From positions 10,758,653 to 10,822,652 of the forward strand of contig NC_086363.1 of the NCBI RefSeq assembly GCF_036324505.1: a stretch of 64,000 nucleotides of DNA. The letters are read 5' to 3'. The translations under genes were made by a program, and so were the position numbers. Shown one piece after another: positions 40,285 to 55,103 of this stretch. The notes beneath the pieces were generated by a model. It saw only the letters and a program-made list of their open reading frames with translations. It ran no database searches and was not told the DNA's origin. The DNA comes from Eleginops maclovinus (lineage: Eukaryota; Chordata; Actinopteri; Perciformes; Eleginopidae). Every line of letters begins with the position of its first letter. The first letter of the stretch is position 1.

Positions 40285-41761
40285 TGGTTTAAGCCTATCT
40301 GCGCTGTTTTGCACGTACCACTGTGAGCTGACACACGTTTGTTATCACAAGAGAGATAGGAAAGAAACAAATCTGGAAGAATCTAAACTGATGAGCTATT
40401 AACATATGCACATTTAAACTTGGAATTAAAAATGACCTTAGTTTGTATATTTATAGGAACATTCATAAAGTTCTATCATTATTTCAATTGTTATATAACT
40501 AAGGAGACTGCACCTGAGGTATTGGTGTTGTTTAAACCTGAAAGATCTGTTTTATAGTAGGCTGAACACTTTAATGCCAGGGTATTTAACTGTCCTAATA
40601 AATAATGCCAGTAATTTTTCATTTTTTGATCTTATATAATTCCCATGGTGCAACATGCAAGAAAAATAAAGACGCAGCTACAAACTGTAGGATCTGCCAG
40701 TCATATGCTTTGACTTTTGCACTGCATACTTTTCCACAACAGACTTTATGTAATAATGAGATTATAATATTTATTATGTTGGACTGTTCTCTCCTGTAAT
40801 GAGTCTTATGGCTTATAGCTGTAATCACTTTACATTTCCATAACAAGTTCAAGAAACATTTACATAAAAATGTATGTGGATATAATACTACTTTAGTAAT
40901 GAACTTGTTCTGCTATATTTGAAGCTGTCCTTAGCCACAAAACAATTGTCAAACCTACAGTACCTTTTCAACTCTGCTACCAAGAACGAGCTTGTTGTAA
41001 TGCCTTGTAATACATTCCAACATATTTACAGCTATTTAATGCAGAAATGTGACTTTTTTTGGTCCTCCATAACATTATATTAGCACAGTAGCACACTTAC
41101 CTCACAATCATCAATAGAGAAGTATGTATTTTTGTAATCAGAGGTAAAGAAGAATGGGTCATTTATTGAAAGAACTGAGTGTTTTAGAGGTGGTTTAAGC
41201 ATATAAGGAAACCAAGTTAGAGTGACCTGGGCACAATAAAAGTCATAAACCACTGCCGGTGTCTTTGTTAATCAGTTTTTAAAAGCTGGTGTGAATATGC
41301 TAAACGTGCCAATAAATATATTTTTTATTTAACCTGTTGTAGAAATCAGGTTACTTATTCACCAGATAACTTTGAGGGTGACCAAAAGGGGACAGTTACT
41401 TCGAAAGTTAAACTAAACTGCTTCTTGGAACAGGCACCAGGTTAACATTTGACAAATACTATTTTCTGGTAAAACCAAGTGTTGTAATATAATAAAGTGG
41501 TAGAGAGGAACTACAAGCTGTAAGGAAGAGCCCTTTTGGATATGATGTTGCAGGGACACCATAAACAATTCCAAATGAGTCTCTTAAAAAACATTGAGAC
41601 TCCTGAACCTACATTCACATAACAAACAATTGTTTTCTCTCTTCATAAAAATGTAATTTCTATTTGTGTGTACCTGAGCCTCTGGGTGGGGTCTGTTTCT
41701 GCATCTCAGACGAGGGGTCGCCTTGGAGGTAGATCTTCGTGGTCTCACTTTTGGGGTCCAT
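35889..41761 (-). CDS. slc2a12: Solute carrier family 2 member 12 (GLUT12), five coding exons
   Basis: Class III facilitative hexose transporter of the MFS sugar-porter family, a 12-TM membrane protein. Coding exons: 41674-41761, 37301-38590, 36751-36873, 36048-36180 and 35889-35970; phases sum to 1716 nt, or 571 aa (human 617). Visible signatures: GYEMGLTSG in TM1, DRYGRR (about 97-102), [15 protein letters not shown] after TM6, QQATGQPN in TM7 (about 286-293), and a long loop 9 with two N-glycosylation sequons (NHT, NRS), as expected for class III. The large exon 2 carrying most of the protein matches the gene structure I know for SLC2A12. Oddities: the TM10 motif reads [13 protein letters not shown] where human has GPMPWLVLSEIFP, and the post-TM12 PETKG motif reads RETKG. 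The N-terminus lacks the human di-leucine. Identity is firm. Confidence 0.96.
36253..36440. repeat. Possible dispersed repeat in slc2a12 intron 3
   Basis: The text 'ggcccggccctgaccaatgt' followed by 'gccgccctaggcaag' and 'gcgcccc' resembles a repeat phrase I associate with fish and other vertebrate transposon remnants. Ends are not definable from this single copy. Confidence 0.3.
38591..41673. other. slc2a12: slc2a12 intron 1 between coding exons 1 and 2
   Basis: A 3.1 kb intron with a GT donor after GGCTCAG and acceptor ctctctccag. It contains a (TG)n microsatellite at 40195-40282. I see no nested gene. Confidence 0.85.
40195..40282. repeat. (TG)n microsatellite in slc2a12 intron
   Basis: A TG run of about 88 bp inside the first coding intron of slc2a12. 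Confidence 0.97.
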
Positions 41762-42531
41762 CATTAACCACCGCTAACATCAGGCCTAAGTAGAGCAGAT
41801 ACAGACCATCAAACATAGAGACAGTCAACACCTTTACAGATATTGTTTAAAATGTTATCAATAATTATTTAATCAAAACTATTAAACTATTTTTGTGTTG
41901 TGTGCTATATACACTATGTTTAACCACCGTACCCAACAGCTAAGAAATCTTTTACTTTCACCAAAATAAAAATCTGATCCTAGTGCAGGAAATTGTAAAG
42001 ATCAACAAAAGGCCTGTTCCCATTTTTCCTTTTTCAACTGATGCCTTTTGGTGACTTTAGATACGACCAAGTCATAAATACCAGCTCTCAATGGACAGCT
42101 GCTTTTGACTGTGAAATAGAGTTGTTGTGTGAATTTGAAAGTATTTACAAAAACGGTAGTTATGATTTCAAACTTCTGTTGATATTTAAGCTCTTTTAAC
42201 GTTTGTTGTTGTGTTGCCCTTCTTTGGCATATGGAAATCGTTTAGGACTTTTCCTTTTCGCAATGGTGTAATTGCATCCTACGGGTGTCACAATGTATCT
42301 ATCGCCTTATGCTAAAGTGTTGCAAGGTCGTTTTGTGGAGGCCAGTAAACAAACACCACAAGGGAAAACACAACGTCTTCACAGCTAACACTAAAGTCAG
42401 CTGGGCTGGGCTCAAACCCAATGACTTCGAGTTTTGGCTTGTCCACAATTGACGTGCAACTTTGCGGGTGTCGATTCCTAGAAAGTTCAGTAAACACTTT
42501 ATGCAGCTATGTGCAGTACTACCTTCCTCAC

Positions 42532-42627
42532 CTGACGACCCGGCAGTGTCTCCGTTGTCAGCTTATTTTCCTGTTAATCGGTCCATTCGCCTTCTGCTTC
42601 AGACTTTATGACTTTTACCCGGCTCGC

Positions 42628-42725
<98 letters not shown>

Positions 42726-42760
42726 GGTGCACGCACGCAACTTGTTTTGGTTAAGCACTT
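42532..42760 (-). promoter_or_regulatory. slc2a12: Non-coding first exon and core promoter region of slc2a12
   Basis: On the minus strand a strong donor (GTCGTCAG|gtgagg) ends at 42532, and the ATG-bearing exon begins with acceptor tctacttag at 41785, giving a 5' UTR intron of about 750 bp. Upstream of the donor the sequence is GC-richer, contains a (GA)n tract of 92 bp, and is preceded by two CCAAT boxes in opposite orientation (near 42824 and 42839-42843). The right-hand limit is an estimate, since the transcription start is not defined by sequence. Confidence 0.55.
42631..42722. repeat. (CT)n / (GA)n microsatellite at the slc2a12 5' end
   Basis: A pure CT run of 92 bp on the plus strand (GA on the slc2a12 sense strand), the only long CT array in the window. 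It lies just upstream of, or inside, the non-coding first exon. Confidence 0.97.
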
Positions 42761-44699
42761 GTTAAGCCCCTCCCATGTCTGCTCAGACCACTAATAGGAA
42801 ACTTGGATTTGTCCTAAGAACGGCCAATTCCAAATCCTATTGGTCTAAACGTGTATATCTGGTAGTTTCTATTCTATAGCACATTTGTATTGAAACAACG
42901 TGTTCTTATCGGCGTATTATGAACTTATCTTTTCATGTGCTGTTTTGTATAGCTTCCAGCTGCTATTAGAATTTACGATACTGTTTTTTATTGCTCTGAT
43001 CATCATAACATAACCACCATCAAATACACCTGCATCAATAATGGTCTTTCCCTCATACTGCATGTGAAAACACATGGGGTGGCCTCCTGCTGTTTTTTGC
43101 TTGGTTCCCATGTCCTGTTTCTATGAATGCTGCAGGACTGAGCTGTCCCACCTGCCCTGCTGCTTCACAGATGACAGAGTGTATATTTATGTTCCACTAA
43201 CACTCAGTTAGGGCTTGGCTTTCTTGAGATGAATTTAGATGTTCAGGCATTGCCTATAGAATTCAAAGTTTGACCTGTTTTTAACCACTGTTATTTGATC
43301 CTCACTTAAATTTAAGTGTGTGTGTGTGTGTGTGGTATGTAAGGATTCAGTAACCGAGATAACCATAAGTGTCCTTCTTGCCGGAGACTGGCCTCTACTA
43401 TGTCAGAAAAAAAATCTCTATTTATGGCATCCTTTTGGTCTTTCTAATTGGTCAAAGCAATTCACATCAGTCGCAATTGATACATCATTGAATAACAAGT
43501 CCAACTGTCACAGTTGTACACACCCAGTGACAAATATCGGCAACATAATCAGCAGACACACTTATTGATAGGCTAAAGGTTGAACTTGCATAATGTTTTT
43601 TCTGGCAAATAAAACAAATTAAGCAATAAGACTACTTTGATAAAAGTCTCACAGTTAAATTGCATTCAAAATATTAAACATTAATGACTTATTTATGCAT
43701 CACAATGACCCTGACAATAATGTAGTCATTTACAGTTGATCAAACAATTGGATAAGAATTGCTGATTCATAGTTTTGCAAGAAGTGTTGTGTTGTTCGGA
43801 TTCTGACTTAAATCTGAACATTTTATAGAATTTGTTGTAGTTCAATTTGAAACAAAACAGTCAATTGTATAAACTGACCTTATGTTTTGTTTACTATATA
43901 ACTAAGTTAAAGTTGCAGAAAATACAAATGCTCAAGAAGATTGTACATAGTGCCCAAATAAATCTAATTAACTACCTTCTGCTGTTCTTCTGACTTTTAA
44001 TCCTATATCATAGCAATTACCTTCAATTACACAACTACACCTGTGGCCATTTGCACTTGCAAATAAACACACATTAATAAACATATACTACTTTTTCTGT
44101 ACCAATGCACTAAGACATCCTAGACACATGCCCTTATGTTCCCCTCTCACCACCTCACACAAAACCCATGCCGAGTATCAAGTACGAGTTATAATATCAA
44201 TACTTAATATTTGCTGTTATTAAATATGTCGGAGGTACACATTTTTTATAAAGCAAAAGGGGTGGGGGGGGGGGTGTATTTATTGTCCAAACTGGATGTT
44301 CAATTGGATTTCCGAAATTTAAATGTAATTTACTGAAAGTGGCAGAAAACTAAACATTATAAAGGAGAGACCTTTGTATTTAGATTTTGATTTCAAATAG
44401 TCCTCCACAGACTTGCATCATCACAGTTGATCAACGTCATCAGAGGCAAGTCAACTTTCCCCAACAAGCCATTCCTGGAACCTTACGACAGTATGACTTA
44501 ATTGCACCCATTCAGTTAAATATTCCCACGTCCCCAGAATGGTGAAGTAAAGATTAAACTCCCGAGAATAGGGAGGTGCTCTAATGTTTTGTCACATTTC
44601 TGTTGCTTTGCATTTAATCATATGTCATTTGATGTAGCACCGACATATTCAGTGCAGCAAAGTATTACAAACAATATAAACCACAAAGTATTTGAAACA

Positions 44700-45119
44700 A
44701 AAGTTATCAAATCAATCAAATGCAGGTATCAGAAATCAAAGGTTTACATAGGGTTTAATGTATTTTGTTACAAGTGTTGGCAGCTCATTCCTTTAAACAA
44801 AAGCCTCAGATTGCTTAGAATAAGGGGAAATATGAAGGGAACATTTCACATGTGTTTTACAATTAAGTTATTGGGCTTTTTTTTAATCAACCGAGAGTTG
44901 TTGGAAAAGGTTTTCAAATTTAATTGGCTGATTTTGTTGGAAAAGTTGGCTTATTACTCATGAATACTAGTGTGAAATATATGTTTACATATGTGTTTAA
45001 TAAGTATGACATAAGGAAAGCACAAAGTGTGGGCCATATTCCATTATACTTTCTGAGGGCTGATTTAAAATGAACAATGGGCCGCATTTGGCCCCTGGGC
45101 CGTTGTTTGGACACCCCTG
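44700..45119. mobile_element. hAT-like MITE, copy 2, left end lost
   Basis: The right end reverse-complements to CAGGGGTGTCCAAACAACGG, the same terminus as the element at 34857-35302. The interior shares blocks with that copy, such as 'gggaaatatgaaggg', 'gggcttattaac'/'ggcttattactc' and 'gaacaatgggccgc'/'gaaccaggggccgc'. I cannot find the matching left terminus, so the copy is truncated or diverged there. Confidence 0.65.
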
Positions 45120-45246
45120 TACTACATTATTACTTTTTTGTGACTATTTCTCATCATACAGAGCTATGACCTATTTGGACATATCATTCTATTACTTTTT
45201 TCTGATATTTTCTAACGCTGACTTTTTCTGATGATTTTCAGATACT

Positions 45247-45385
45247 AGAGCGAGAGCGCCACAGCTCCATTGCCAGAGCTCCATAACTAAGAAAATCCAT
45301 CAGCAAGAGTGCAACACCTCCTTTATGGAGAGCTCCATTGCTGAGAGTTTGGCAGCTCCGTCTCTGAGAGCTCCATCCCTGTAGA
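45247..45385. repeat. Degenerate 'GAGCTCCAT' tandem-like repeat
   Basis: The 9-mer GAGCTCCAT or close variants (agctccattgc, gagctccataac, gagctccattgct, cagctccgtctc, gagctccatccc) recur irregularly. It is followed to about 45550 by 'tagtatgttgaaaaa'-like units. It probably derives from an old satellite or transposon. Confidence 0.5.
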
Positions 45386-46714
45386 AAGCGGTCATGTGGA
45401 AAAAAAGTCATAGTATTGTATGTTGAAAAAAATCACAAAATGTCGTAGTATAATATGTTAAAATTAAGTCAAGTAAGTAGGTAATAGTAAATGATGTCCA
45501 AAAAATATCAGAAACACGTCATACTATGGTAATATCAGAAAAAATATCAAGACTTGTAACTTTTTATTGTGATACATGTTTTTTCTATAATATAAATTAA
45601 ACAAATATTGATGATGGGCATTGATAAAGTTTCCTTACTATCACATATTTAATCAAATCAAAGGGCTAAATGTGTTATCTGAAAGTAGGTGGAACTGTTA
45701 CTAGTTTAAGACTCAGTTTAAGACTTGGCCAGACGATGGCAGTGCATCCTCATTGCTGCTGGGCGGATATAGAAATATCATGCAGCCCAACAAACGCCTT
45801 ACTCTGGACAGAGACTATAAAGCACTTTGATGAAATCCAAAACATTTCACACGGTGACCATATTTCCTTTACATGTTTCAGCTTTTATTTTGTTGTTATT
45901 TTGAATTTGGAGCCTTAATTATTGGGGTTGATCAGCAATAAGCAACTCTGTTCACCCCTTCCTATGATAAAACCAATGCACAACATGAGGATGATGATCA
46001 TTTGAAAAGCTAGAGTGACAAGAAATACGAAGGATCCCGTGGAAAGTAATGATTTGCACAGTCTGTAAGATCAGATATGATAGATGCAGGCTTTGTCTAG
46101 ATCATCATTTTAGATAGAAAAAATAGCAGCTCTGAAAGATGTTATCAGGTTTCTCTTCTTTTGTAGAACATTGAAATGATGTAATGCCTTTAAACAACTA
46201 TTTAAAGATATTTCTCCTGACTTGTGTTATCATTTTTAACTGTAATCAACCTTAGCTTTAACCTTTAAAGCATGTTCATAGAGAGGCAATATCAAAGGGT
46301 GTTCTGGACAAACCCACAGATTAAAACGTGTATTAGTTTCAACTGAGACCTTCCCCAGATTCCTTTTACAATGTAAATCTGTAGGGTGGAATTATTTTTC
46401 CACTTTCCCTCCATCCCAGGGAGTTAGAAGTCAGAGATCACCTGCACAATAACCCCCCTAGATCTGGTAGACATTCAGACAACCCTGGTAGAGTCCTCTT
46501 TCCAAGAACACAACCTTGAACTCCAGCAGATGGACACTCTCACTCATCGACACCCTGCTGTAATCTTATTTAAGCAAAGTATATAATTCACATTATACAT
46601 AACCGAGTCATGCAGTTCTAGCTTTGGTATACAAAAATCAATGCTCTTCTAATGACCTGTAGTGGCCTTACCAGTCTATCTGAGGCCATCCAATAATTAG
46701 CCTGCAAACAAATC

Positions 46715-46876
<162 letters not shown>

Positions 46877-47186
46877 TCACAGGGATTGTTGTGTAATGCT
46901 GATGACGCATGGAGGGGGGTAAAGTCCTTATTACACTAATGTGGGACGTTTGGCTCAAGCTCTGAACCACAACTGGTTTATGTTTACCAGATATTGTTTA
47001 GATCTATTTTATTTGCTCTATGACTTGCTAAAAAATGCTTTGATTTAATTATTTTCTGTGGACTCTGTTGTATATTTACTGTTAATGTCAAGACACGTTC
47101 ATGTTACAAATATTTGCATACTAAGAGAAGTCAATAAAAGGATCAATAATATAAAACAAAATGAATAGGTGTAATAAAGTTAAACT

Positions 47187-47192
47187 TTTATT
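47187..47192 (-). terminator. sgk1: Polyadenylation signal (AATAAA) for sgk1
   Basis: The minus strand reads GCAATAAAAG here, about 1.25 kb after the sgk1 stop codon, a distance in keeping with the 3' UTR of roughly 1 kb known for SGK1 mRNAs. Confidence 0.55.
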
Positions 47193-48441
47193 GCAAACCA
47201 AACATGGTCACATAAATCTTAAACAATTTTACAATTTACAGTACATTTAACATGAATTGTTACATATACATACTTAAGCATACCTTTAGTCATGTTTTGT
47301 TCAATATACATTAAAACTTGTACACATAACTCCAAATATACAAACAAACTTAAATAGCGTCAAACTGCATTACAGCAATATTAAAATGGAATGTTCAGTT
47401 TCGATGCTGCGGGTCGATACATTATCGAGAGGCGAAATGGAAGACTATATGAGGGGGACACAGTTGACAAGTAGAGCTACACAAACACATAACCCTCTTT
47501 CTCTCCTAGCAGCTGTGCTCTCTCTTTCTCTTTCTCTATCAACATTATTATTTTATGTGCAAATGAAGATATGAAACACAATTTGAGTTGTTCACGTTTC
47601 GCATGTTAATGCCACAACTGGTGTGTATAAATTGGTGCCACACCCTGCTTTTCTTGGATTAAAAACCAGATTAAACGTGTTGACTCTAAGGTCGACCCAG
47701 ACGAACCCAAAAGATGTGAGTTCTGACGGAGAGAAAAAAATAAAAGGCACCTTTGAGAGAGAAAATAAACTTCCCCCTCTGTAACATTCAGCTTTAAGTG
47801 ACTCCCTTTTTCAACCACACATAATTTAAATAAGAAGAAACTCAAGCACCAACACAAATGTCCTCTTCAAGCTACTCAGTCCAACTCAGATAGGTCCCCC
47901 ATGGGTGGTTAGAAAAAATCTTCCAAGAGGGAAGTACTTTTTGTGATGAAGATAGAAATCCTGGTCAGATCTCTTTCGGCGTGGTCCAGCCTCTTCTAGA
48001 TATGGTGGAAATTGGTTTGTGTGCTTGTCAGTTGTGGCTGCAGGGTCAAAAGGGGCTTCTAAGCTGCCTGAGCTGTGTGCAAAGACCTCCACTAACAGGT
48101 AAGAGCTGGCTGAGTGAAGGCCTGCAGAGTGTGTCTGTTGTGGAAGGTTGAAGTTGTGCGAGTTGTACGAGAGTAAAGATGGAGGATTACAACCCCAATG
48201 CGTCATCAAATCATGGCAGGCTTCCTCTTGTGGCAAGTCTTCTTTCAAGAGTTCAAGGGGATTATGGCGAGTACACATGTTTAATTCTTTGCAGATGCAG
48301 AGTTGTTGCAGGGGTTGGTTTCTGAAATATCCATCAACCTAACGGAAATGTAAAGTGGGATCAAGATGCAATCCATGGACATGCCACAGTTCATGTCCTG
48401 TAAGTCTGAATTGGCGTCCTTAGAGTGCCTGTGTTTTAATC
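47193..48441 (-). other. sgk1: sgk1 3' UTR
   Basis: Between the stop codon and the polyadenylation signal, with AT-rich sequence near the distal end. Several open frames run through it on both strands, but none has splice or similarity support. Confidence 0.55.
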
Positions 48442-51628
<3,187 letters not shown>

Positions 51629-51699
51629 GATGTGATGCAGTATAGCAGCTCAGCTCTGCCTTCAAACTAAAATATAACACTCATGCCTTTGGCTTTTTC

Positions 51700-51705
51700 T
51701 TTATA
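51700..51705 (-). promoter_or_regulatory. sgk1: TATA box of the canonical sgk1 promoter
   Basis: The minus strand reads CTTATAAAGA, 72 bp upstream of the ATG, implying a short 5' UTR of about 45 nt. Farther upstream lie a C-rich 'CACCCACATCCCCGGG'-type stretch (51730s), a glucocorticoid-receptor half-site-like AGAACA near 51798, and a CCAAT box (plus-strand CCAATCAG near 51823). The positions fit a stress-inducible, TATA-driven promoter. Only a half-site, not a full palindromic GRE, is visible. Confidence 0.6.
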
Positions 51706-52402
51706 AGCGGCCGAGGAGGGAGGAGCCGCCCAACACACCCACATCCCCGGGTGGGCGTGATGCTCTGCAAACAGTCCCTTCAGCTATGTGGCCCATGAGA
51801 ACATGATCGATCACGTTGTCGACCAATCAGAGGCCGTTGCGCTCCTAGCGCGTCACAAGATGTGCGTGCGTCAAATAACATGAAGAATTGGTAAAAGAAG
51901 TACTTTTTAAGACTCACTCAAAGGTGTTTTTATTGTTGCACATAGGTTTGTGCAACACCATAGCACTTTTTCTTAACATGCCATGTGTCACACATGTGTA
52001 AATTGTCATCAAGGCAGCCACCTTTCAGTCTACGCTGAAAACACTATAGACTAATGACATCCAGATGTGTGCATTAAGTAACGTATGGTGGCATCTAATG
52101 TTCCTGCAGTACAGAATAAACTCTATATTATGCAAACAAGTGAACATTAAGTAAAACTGCTCGAGAGGGTTCATGAGATTCGGGATTATTCTCAAACCTC
52201 CTAGTTATTTGTGTAAAGCTGCTCCCCTGCTTGACCTCCCTATGAGATTGCAACTTGGTCCTGAACAAATAATCTGGTAGCCTCTTAAATAGGCCTATCA
52301 GCTTCACCGTTTGGCTGCTTCTCAATTAAAAAGGCCGGGAGTGACGCAGGTTCCCTCGGTGTACAAAAGACTACAGGGAGAGCCTAAGCCGAGGGAGGCC
52401 CG

Positions 52403-52630
52403 ATGCCAAGAAAAAAAGCCGCTGGTAGTGGAAAAGTACAGACTGAGAAACTTCTGAATACATCCAACTCAAGCGAAAAAAAACCCGGCAGATCAGACCC
52501 ACAAGCTATTTTCAACAAACCGGCGAGCCTCTTAGAAGAGACCAAAACATGTCAATGTGATGATGAAAACGAAAAATGTGGAACGTTGCCTTTATGTGCG
52601 CTGGCACCCAAAAGACCACACAGAGGTATG
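52403..52630 (+). other. Candidate first coding exon of an unrecognised plus-strand gene
   Basis: An open frame starting MPRKKAAGSGKVQTEK, with lysine-rich and Cys-containing segments (TCQCDDENEKC) and running to a possible donor at 52625 (CACAGAG|gtatgc) or to a stop at 52639. It is not microsatellite and looks more protein-like than the other open frames between genes, and the preceding sequence is GC-rich. I do not recognise it and see no clear second exon; a strong acceptor (ttctttttttttcag type) exists near 53547. It sits head-to-head with sgk1, so it could be a divergent transcript or chance. Confidence 0.25.
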
Positions 52631-53386
52631 CTTATGTAAGGCACCTGGTTCAAGTTTGATCAACACGCCCAAGAGGAATGTAGCACGTAAAACGATATTA
52701 TCCATAAAGGCCGAACACATTCTAAAAGGATATTGATAACCGTGCGTAAAAAGCAGAACATCCATATTTAAGTCAATTGAGTTGAACAGTTTCAAAAGAA
52801 CAGCGGAGTGGAAACAATGCAGGTTAATGAAGTGTAACTTTTCTGCACACACAAATGACAATTTTCCAAGTCTTGCGTAAAAACACCAAACTAAGTATCA
52901 TATACCAGGTGTTCGGTTTCTTAATTGCTTGAAATACACACAACAGTTCATCACAAACCAACCTTTCAGCTCTGAGGGATTTCTCATTTCACTGCCTGCA
53001 GCGCCGAGGATCAACAAGTCGCAAAAGAGAGTTGCCAAGTTTTCTCTGGCACTTTTAAAAGACCCCCTATCAGCAGGCTTTTTCCATAGATAACGGCATC
53101 ATAAATCCAGGTCATGTGATTACGGGGTGAATGGAGCGCCCCTCGGGAACGTATATTGCATTTAGCTTTATTGCAAACCACAAACGCTCCACACAGAGTC
53201 AGTAAATTAAGGGAGCTTTAGCTTAACCCCTATAGAAACGATCCTTAACACAATAGGCTGGTCACCATTAATCCATACTACATAGACATACAGTTAACTA
53301 TACGGGCTTTATACGAATATCATAGAGACTTTTTCGAATGGAGAAGCCATCGCGGTGCGTTCAAAATGAATATGCAGCCTACTTAC

Positions 53387-53414
53387 ACGTCAAAGCGGTA
53401 GTTTTGTCTTTCAT
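53387..53414 (-). CDS. sgk1: Candidate alternative first coding exon of sgk1 (nine-residue N-terminus)
   Basis: The minus strand reads ATG AAA GAC AAA ACT ACC GCT TTG ACG T, then the strong donor gtaagtag. This encodes MKDKTTALT and leaves phase 1, exactly what sgk1 exon 2 (starting CT TTT ATG AAA CAG) needs, giving MKDKTTALT-SFMKQRKMG. An in-frame TAA lies 9 nt upstream of this ATG, so it would be a true start. The opening resembles the MKEE...AFMKQRR junction I recall for one human SGK1 isoform, though it is too short for similarity to prove much. Such an isoform would lack the hydrophobic degradation signal of the canonical N-terminus. Confidence 0.55.
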
Positions 53415-54816
53415 ATGGACTCTTTATTTTCTGAATCACAACAAGGAGTGAGGCTTTAGGTTCCACAGCAGGCTGGTAATCAAACTATGCCGCATTCCTG
53501 ATCTTGAAGACTTTCATCCAGAAGAAGTGTTCTTCTTTTTTTTTCAGGGCGGAGACGTCCCGCCTCTATTTCCTTCCACTCCCCAGTTCGGTGTTACATG
53601 CACGGCTCAATGAGTTTTCTTCAGGGCGGGGGAAGTGCTGCCTTCAAAGTCTCCTAATAAGCTCCTACTTTACAGTTCAGTCAGATATCTAAAACATAGA
53701 CCTGACTTTTTATTTGATTGCAAAATTAATAGAAGTTTCAAATAACATGTGCCTTTTCCCAGCAACCAAATTGATTCAGGATTAAGGAGTCAAATAAAAG
53801 AAAAAAGACTGCACATTATGGAAGCCCATTTGTGCTAAAAAACGTTCCTGTAATTAATTTGACTGAGAAACGTTCCTAAAATTATGAAAATAAGTGTATT
53901 CAAAACATAAATAGTGATAACTCAATGTCCTTTGATACAAAGTCATTATTTAAAACAATTCTAGCATTATAATAAGATAAGATATGTTTTCTTGATTGGA
54001 TTTTTTCTTCTGGCGGCAATGGACGTCCACAGTATATCAATCCGCAAAGGATACATATTCACACTCATTATAGCAACAAAACATATGACTATTTGTTGGC
54101 GACAATTGGAGGATAATGAGGATGTAGCCTACGCAAACATTGGGTTTATTTAATTTCCCCTTGTAGGCAGTTTTTTCCACTACAGCTTGCTAGCTGAGGT
54201 TATTCACCCGCTGAGCTCGGAATTAAAAAGTAAACTGGATTTGGAAGTTTACAGAGTTCCCATTAATTTAACCTTCAATAGCCAACAACAAGTTGAGGCC
54301 ATATTAATAAACTCTTATGCATGCTCTCTCAACTATGTTGTGCATGTGTATACACGCAAGGTGTATTTCAAGACAATGTTTTGCAGATTTTTGTCTAGGG
54401 GTGAGTAGAGAACTGATAGAGTAAATGAAAGGAAACTACTACATATATGGACAGGTGATGCACCAAGGACAAACTATGGAAGAAAACAGTGATGAAATTA
54501 ACACATTTTAACTTAACAAGTGACAATCCAGCCACGAATCTTATGAAGATCGAGGTAGTATGAAAAATATTTGCTACAGAGATACTAAGCAGTGTTGTTA
54601 GACGGTCAAAATGCAGAGCCAAAGACAGGTTCTAGAAGATGACTCAAAATGTGTGTAAGAGAGAAAAAGTGTGATTTTTTAAATAGTTTTTCAAAACCTC
54701 TGGCTATATGTGACTCTGCAGATTTTAAATATAACGTCCACTTTTCTGTGCTTGTCTCTGTGTTTCCCTCTACTCAGGTCAAATCTATTATTAATGTCCC
54801 CCCATCACCACCTGAT

Positions 54817-54966
<150 letters not shown>

Positions 54967-55046
54967 TTACAGCTGGAGGGCAAGACAAACCCATGGAGAG
55001 CCTGACAGAACACGAACACTCACAGAGACACACACACACTCAGGCA

Positions 55047-55049
<3 letters not shown>

Positions 55050-55101
<52 letters not shown>
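55050..55101. repeat. (CA)n microsatellite
   Basis: A CA run of about 52 bp, separated by about 90 bp from the larger array to its left. The two may have arisen from one interrupted array. Confidence 0.96.
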
Positions 55102-55103
<2 letters not shown>

